From assembly GCA_013416795.1 (NCBI GenBank), contig RQSC01000032.1, positions 853,566-906,796 on the forward strand: a DNA stretch of 53,231 bases, given 5' to 3'. Under the pieces are notes generated by a model. It ran no database searches. It had not been told where the DNA came from and saw nothing but the letters and a program-made list of their open reading frames with translations. Shown piece after piece: positions 48,935 to 53,231 of the stretch; within the stretch, counting starts at the first letter, position 1, and each line of letters starts with the position of its first letter. Both the position numbers and the translations under genes were made by a program. The DNA is from Prasinococcaceae sp. CCMP 1430 (taxonomy: Eukaryota; Prasinodermophyta; Palmophyllophyceae; Prasinococcales; Prasinococcaceae).

Positions 48935-51175
48935 TCACTTGTCGAGCGGCTGTATGGGAAGCATGCCGGCCTCGCCGAGGCCCTTGACGAGCGCTGCCTG
49001 CCACGGGTCGACCGCGTGCAGCCCCTCCACCACGCCCGAGTTCATGCCCGCGCGCACGGCGGCACCGAGCGCCACGGCCTCGTCCGGATTGACGGGGAAC
49101 TCTGGCTCAATGCCCGTGCAGTTGCGCACGATGCGCTGCACGCAGGGCATGCGCGTGGCACCGCCCACCATGACCACCTGCGTGACCGCCATGTAGTCCT
49201 CCTCGATCATCAGGCCGTCCTCGCTCCTCGCGGGACCGCCTCCCCCGCCCCCTTGACGTCGCGGCGATGCGAGCGACGGCGTCAGCGCGACACGTCACGA
49301 CGGCGTGCGAAACGCCGCGAGCTCCCAAACAGGCACGCCAGCGCCAGGGCGCGCGCGCGCGCACCTTTCTTCTGTTTCCTCTTTTGTTTCTTGTTTCGCG
49401 ACTTCTCGCGCTCACGCCGCTCGTTGGCCTGGCGGATGGGCTCGAGCTCCATGCCAGCCTGCTCGAAGCACAGCTCCACGGGCATTCGTAGGCGCCGCAG
49501 CTCGTCCGCGCATATTTTCTCGAGCAGGTTGCGAGTCACGCGCTCCTCCACGCCCACCGGCCCCTCGTCGCTGTCAAAACGGTGCGCGCGGAGGCGAGCT
49601 CTAGTATGTCAGGAGGAGAGGACAGCACCGCCAGCGCATGACTGAGGGTCGCCTGTCGCGCTCGGTATTCTCCTCTCATCCCCCCGACCCCCCCACCCCA
49701 CCCCACACACACCTCCCCGCCCACCCCGCCCGCGCGCACGCACCTTTGCACGAAGAAGGGCAACCGTAGCGTAACCGCCGGATTGTCGGAGAGCGCCTTC
49801 TTGACCGCCTCGGAGGTGGCCGCCAGTCGCTGCATGGCCGCCGGGTCTGCCTTGGCCACGGCGCCAAGCGCTGGCCCCAGCGCCTCATCGAGCACATGCT
49901 CAGCCACGCGCGCGTCGAAGTCGTCGCCGCCCAGCCGCGTGTCGCCGCCCGTCGAGAGGGTCTCCACGATACCGCCGCCAACCACAAGAACGCTCACGTC
50001 GAACGTGCCACCGCCCAGGTCGAACACGAGGATGACCTCCTCGGGCATGTCTGGCCTGAAACCGTACGCCATCGCCGCCGCCACGGGCTCGCGTATGGTG
50101 CGTACGGTGGTGAGACCCGCCGCCTCACCCGCGCGCACCGTGGCGGCCACCGCCTCGTCGCTGAAGTATGCGGGGACGCCGATCACCGCCTTCGTGACGG
50201 GCTCGCCCAACTCGCGCTCGGCGTCGCGCAGCAGTGTCCGCAGCACCTCAGCAGCGATAGCCTCGGGCGCTAGGGCCACACCCAGGGCCGGACAAGTCAG
50301 CGCCGCCGGTGGAGGCTCGGTCAGGGCGGCCATGTCTGCACGCATCGGGCCGTGCGCGCGGAGCTGTCAGCACTCGTGCCGATGGCGCCCCTTGGGCACC
50401 GCGGAACTCGCAGGCGCGCGCGCGCGATGGCGCGCGCCCGTACGCCTGCTCGACCTTCCACGCGCCAGCACACGACCAGCCAGCCTGCTGCTGCGCAGGC
50501 ACGCACCGTCAAAGTCCTCGCCGTCGGCCTCGGCCTCCACCTCCTCAGTCTCGCCCGCAACTACGCCGTATGGAACGGCAGCCGCGGCCGCGTCGCACTC
50601 TTTCGAGCCAGCAGCAAGCCCCATAAACCTTTTGGCGCTGTAGAATGTGTTCAGCGGGTTGACAGCCGCCTGTCGCTTGGCGATGTCGCCCACGAGGACG
50701 TTCACGGAGCCATCTGGAGAGCGCGCGTGCGTCAGCGACAGCATTGCTGGTACCCGCGCGGGCGCACGGGAGCGCAGTGGCGCGCGAGTGCACGGGAGCG
50801 CAGTGGCGCGCGGGCGCGCACACGCGGCGAGCGCGAACGAGCGCGCTCACCATCATCGTCAGTGACGAACGCGACGACGCTCGGCGTTGTCGGATCGCCC
50901 TTGGCGTTGCGCACGATGCGCGGTGTGCCCGTGGCAGGGTCGATGATGGCCACGCATGAGTTCGTCGTGCCCAGGTCGATGCCCGCAATACCCTCGCAGC
51001 GCACCACCACGCGCGTCGCGCGCGGCCGTGGCGCACGCTGCCGTGACGCGCGCGGTTGTGATGCGCATGGCTGCCTCGCGCGCACCCCACCGCTGTGCCA
51101 GGCGCCGCTGCCGCCGCCGCCGCCGCCCCGCCGGGGGAGAGGCGCAGCACGTGCGCGCGCCGCCCCAGCCGCCAT
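48935..51175 (-). CDS. HSP70-like ATPase domain protein lacking substrate-binding domain
   Basis: Five exons on the minus strand with matching phases: 51175-50851, 50713-50507, 50335-49744, about 49600-49365 and about 49239-48935, about 554 aa. The N-terminus ([16 protein letters not shown] to ATRVVVRC) is Arg/Ala-rich, an organellar and probably plastid presequence. The nucleotide-binding domain is intact: [81 protein letters not shown] and [16 protein letters not shown] basic insert ([20 protein letters not shown]) sits in subdomain IIB before the VMVGGATR strand. After the NBD it ends [13 protein letters not shown]-stop, with no linker or beta-sandwich substrate-binding domain. The fourth and fifth exon starts have two acceptors each in the same phase. 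It is probably an ATPase or regulator rather than a classical chaperone (inference). Confidence 0.85.
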
Positions 51176-51895
51176 GCTGTGCACGCGCGCACGCGCGCGC
51201 GTGGCCGCCCGCCCGCCGCGCGGGGGAAGCCCACCCACACCCCGAGCACCCCAGGCCTCCCTCGTGCTCGCGCGCACTCGTGTGCCTCCCCGACACGCCC
51301 GCACCCTCCGCCCCCTGCAACCCTCAAGCTGTGTGTGCGAGCGCAAGAGCGATCGCGCGCGCTCGCATGCTCCGCGTGGCGAGGGTTTTGGGTTAGGGTT
51401 TGGTTGGAATCCTCAAATTTGACGTATTTTTGTTTTGTCGTAGGCGCGCGAATTTTGGGGAGGGTCTGCGCCCAGCCGCTTGTGCATGCGTGCCACCGTT
51501 ACGAAAGCGGCGCAGCGCTCAGGGCCCGGCCAGCCGGCGCCCGAGCACGCCGCGCTCCCGCACGGCCGCGCGCGCTGCGGCACGGGCCGCGCGGAAGGTA
51601 GCGATGGTGTCCTGCCTTGGTGCGCGAGGATGCCGCGCGGTGGGGGTGCGGCTGGCGCGGGGCGCGCGTGGGGGGGGTGGGGGAGAGGGGCAGATTCGCA
51701 GAGGGCGACCAGAGTGCGGCCAGTGTACAACACGACGAGTGCGTGCAAAATATTATGATTTGTCGCGCGGCGGCGAGCGCCGTGTCGGACCACGTGCCGC
51801 CGCGCTGCTTGGTTCCTCGGGCGGATGGGCGGCGAGGCGAAACACGCAGTGCCACCGCCCACGCATGCGCGCGCCAGCGAGCGTCATTGCGCCGC
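51176..51895. promoter_or_regulatory. HSP70-like promoter with telo-box
   Basis: TTAGGGTTT at 51393-51401 lies 218 bp upstream of the HSP70-like ATG, next to an AT-rich stretch (51405-51440). The frame of the first exon stays open upstream to 51346. The right part (51600-51895) holds the 3' end of the next minus gene, including an AT-rich patch near 51750. No gene is seen. Confidence 0.5.
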
Positions 51896-52918
51896 TCACT
51901 CGCCGCCGGCGAAAATCATTGGCAGCGCGCTGACCACCGCCTCGCGCAGCCCCTCCGTTGTCGCTGGCCGGTCCAGGTGCATCATCGTGAGGATGCCCGC
52001 GAGCTCGCGATTGGACAGCTTGTGCAGCCGCTCCCTGGCCTTGGCCTTGCCGTCGTCCCCGATCTTCGAGGTGATGCTCAGCGAGGTGATGAGTTGCGCG
52101 ATGGCCAGCGCGTCGTCGGGCGCGACGCCGCCTGCTACGCCCGACTTCTCCTTCTGCGGCTTCTGCGGCTTCTTCTTGGTGGGCAACCTGACGGCCTTCG
52201 GCGCCTTCTGCTTCTTGGGCTTGGCTACGATGACCGGCTTGCCCTCTCGCAGCCTCTGCACGTCGCGGAAGACAGTCGCGTGCGCAACGTCCACGCCCGC
52301 GGCGGTCAGCCACTCGGCGGCGCGCCGGACGGTCGTCTCCTTCTTCATGACGGCCGCGCGCGCGCGCGTGCGCCCTTCGAGCGCGCGCTCAGCCTTAGAC
52401 GCGATGGCATCGAGGCTTTTGACCCACTCCGGCGTCTCGTCCGCCTCCTCGGACTCTGGCAGCGGCTGCGCGCGCCACTGCGAGTAGATGTCCTTCTCGA
52501 CCTGGTTCTCTGCCATCTCGAGCAGCTCCATCTCGAGCTCCGGATTGCTGCGGATGGTCGCCGCGCGCGTGCCGATGGAGTTCACGTGGCCGTCATACCC
52601 GAAGGCGACCTTGAGCGCCGCGCGCGAGGGCTTGCCGTAGCGACCCTTGACCACGCCTCGCGGCAGCAAGCCAGCCGCGGCGCGAATCTCGGCGACGGCG
52701 CACGCGTGCAGCCGCAGCTTCTTCTTCTTGCTCTCGCCCAGCTCGTCGGCGCGCTGGCCGGCCCGTCTGGCCTGCTCGCCCTTGCTGCCCGGATGAGGCA
52801 CCACCATGGCGCCGCAGCAGCCCCGCGTCCCGGCTCCGTCCCCCCCCCCCCCCTCCCGCGCGCGCTCTGTGGTCCCCCCCGCGTCGCCGCGCGTCGCGCC
52901 CCGCCGCGCTGCGTCCAT
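51896..52918 (-). CDS. Basic protein with HTH-like segment, family not recognised
   Basis: Intronless 340-aa frame from ATG 52918 (MDAARRGATRGDAGG); an inner ATG at 52807 (MVVPHPGSKGEQ) would give 303 aa. The N-terminus is Gly/Arg-rich. A first folded-looking part contains ELGESKKKKLRLHACAVAEI, LPRGVVKGRYGKPSRAALKV and AFGYDGHVNSIGTRAATI. A second has RRAAEWLTAAGVDVAHATVF followed by RDVQRLREGKPVI, which reads like a helix-turn-helix. A Lys/Pro-rich linker (PTKKKPQKPQKEK, similar to an NLS or histone-like tail) leads to a C-terminal helical segment (SNRELAGILTMMHLDRPATT). Nuclear DNA binding is plausible but unproven. A telo-box (53069-53077) lies 151 bp upstream. The longer antisense frame on the plus strand is not protein-like. 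Confidence 0.65.
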   Translation of the reverse strand: MDAARRGATRGDAGGTTERAREGGGGDGAGTRGCCGAMVVPHPGSKGEQARRAGQRADELGESKKKKLRLHACAVAEIRAAAGLLPRGVVKGRYGKPSRAALKVAFGYDGHVNSIGTRAATIRSNPELEMELLEMAENQVEKDIYSQWRAQPLPESEEADETPEWVKSLDAIASKAERALEGRTRARAAVMKKETTVRRAAEWLTAAGVDVAHATVFRDVQRLREGKPVIVAKPKKQKAPKAVRLPTKKKPQKPQKEKSGVAGGVAPDDALAIAQLITSLSITSKIGDDGKAKARERLHKLSNRELAGILTMMHLDRPATTEGLREAVVSALPMIFAGGE

Positions 52919-53231
52919 CACCGCCCCGCCGAACCCACAACAGCCCGTGCGCAACAGAAAAAAAAACGCGTACCGGTAACGCAGTTTCGAAAAGCAAACG
53001 CAATTCGAGTTTCCAACCCGCGCCCAATTCGCGCGCGGGTCGCGTTGCAGTAAAAGGGGCACTTTCACAACCCTAAACATAAACCCCAAATATCGCACCC
53101 TCTGCCGCCGACCGCCGTACGAATTCGCGCGCGCGCCGGCGTTCCGGTGGCGGCGGCAGGCGCGAATGCGAGTGCGCGCGAGGGAGGGGGAGGGGGAGAG
53201 CGGGAGGGCGAGCGCCACGCGGCGCGCGCGC
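52919..53231 (-). promoter_or_regulatory. Promoter/5' region of the 51896-52918 gene
   Basis: It contains AACCCTAAA (53069-53077) in an AT-richer stretch (52955-53095), then GC-rich low-complexity DNA with a GGGAGG run to the window edge. No gene is seen. Confidence 0.45.

Noticed and set aside
51617-53053. 478-codon plus-strand open frame
   Set aside because: Antisense to the minus-strand gene at 51896-52918; its translation is Arg/His/Leu-rich without domain-like patterns, as expected for a shadow frame in GC-rich DNA.

Overview
This is a gene-dense, very GC-rich (many CG/GC microsatellites) nuclear window from a photosynthetic eukaryote. The gene set points to a green alga: a TIC40-type chloroplast import co-chaperone, a plastid GapA-type GAPDH, a LUX/PCL1-like GARP factor, plant-type PEX4 and a cyanobacterial-type DUF2301 membrane protein. 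Promoter-side telo-box motifs (AAACCCTAA), 3' TGTAA motifs and short introns with GTGCG donors also fit. The exact lineage (prasinophyte, Prasinodermophyta or similar) is inference. About 23 protein genes and one tRNA can be supported; most have 0-4 short introns that I placed by matching reading-frame phase across GT..AG boundaries.

Layout, left to right. 1-4.3 kb: protein kinase with acidic repeats (+), an uncertain minus-strand ORF, GARP/LUX-like factor (+). 4.6-9 kb: multipass membrane protein (-) and a nuclear acidic protein with an AF4/CW-type helical C-terminus (+), divergent across a telo-box promoter. 9-12.5 kb: a golgin ending inside its GRIP domain, joined through a single N at 11332 to the C-terminal part of an exportin-4/7-like protein, probably an assembly join. 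12.8-14.3 kb: CpdA-like cyclic-nucleotide phosphodiesterase (-) and tRNA-Arg(CCG) (-). 14.9-20.9 kb: a very large secreted protein with Ig-like, LamG/jellyroll and IPT/TIG domains (+). 21.6-24.2 kb: XK-related (scramblase-family) membrane protein (+). 24.4-26.8 kb: membrane hybrid histidine kinase (-). 27.3-33.7 kb: PEX4 (+), proteasome assembly chaperone 4 (-), organellar RecA (+), DUF2301 protein (-), MAM33/p32 (+), small TM protein (-). 34.1-40.4 kb: FHIP-family protein (+), unrecognised protein (-), repeat/N-gap region, unrecognised probably organelle-targeted protein (+). 40.6-47.2 kb: kinesin (-), TIC40 (+), GapA (-). 47.2-53.2 kb: gene-poor stretch with a perfect hairpin and two single-N marks, an HSP70 nucleotide-binding-domain-only protein (-), and an unrecognised basic protein with an HTH-like segment (-).

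There is no operon logic; neighbours are mostly divergent or convergent with short spacers. Functions fall into plastid/mitochondrial biogenesis (TIC40, GapA, RecA, MAM33, DUF2301, HSP70-like), trafficking/cytoskeleton (golgin, exportin, FHIP, kinesin), signalling (kinase, hybrid histidine kinase, cAMP phosphodiesterase, LUX-like factor) and cell surface/membrane (TIG-LamG giant, XK-related protein). Several genes (kinesin, TIC40, GapA, DUF2301, MAM33, the 4.6-kb membrane protein) have no in-frame ATG in their first recognisable exon, so their 5' ends stay open. No virus, transposon, CRISPR or bacterial operon was recognised.
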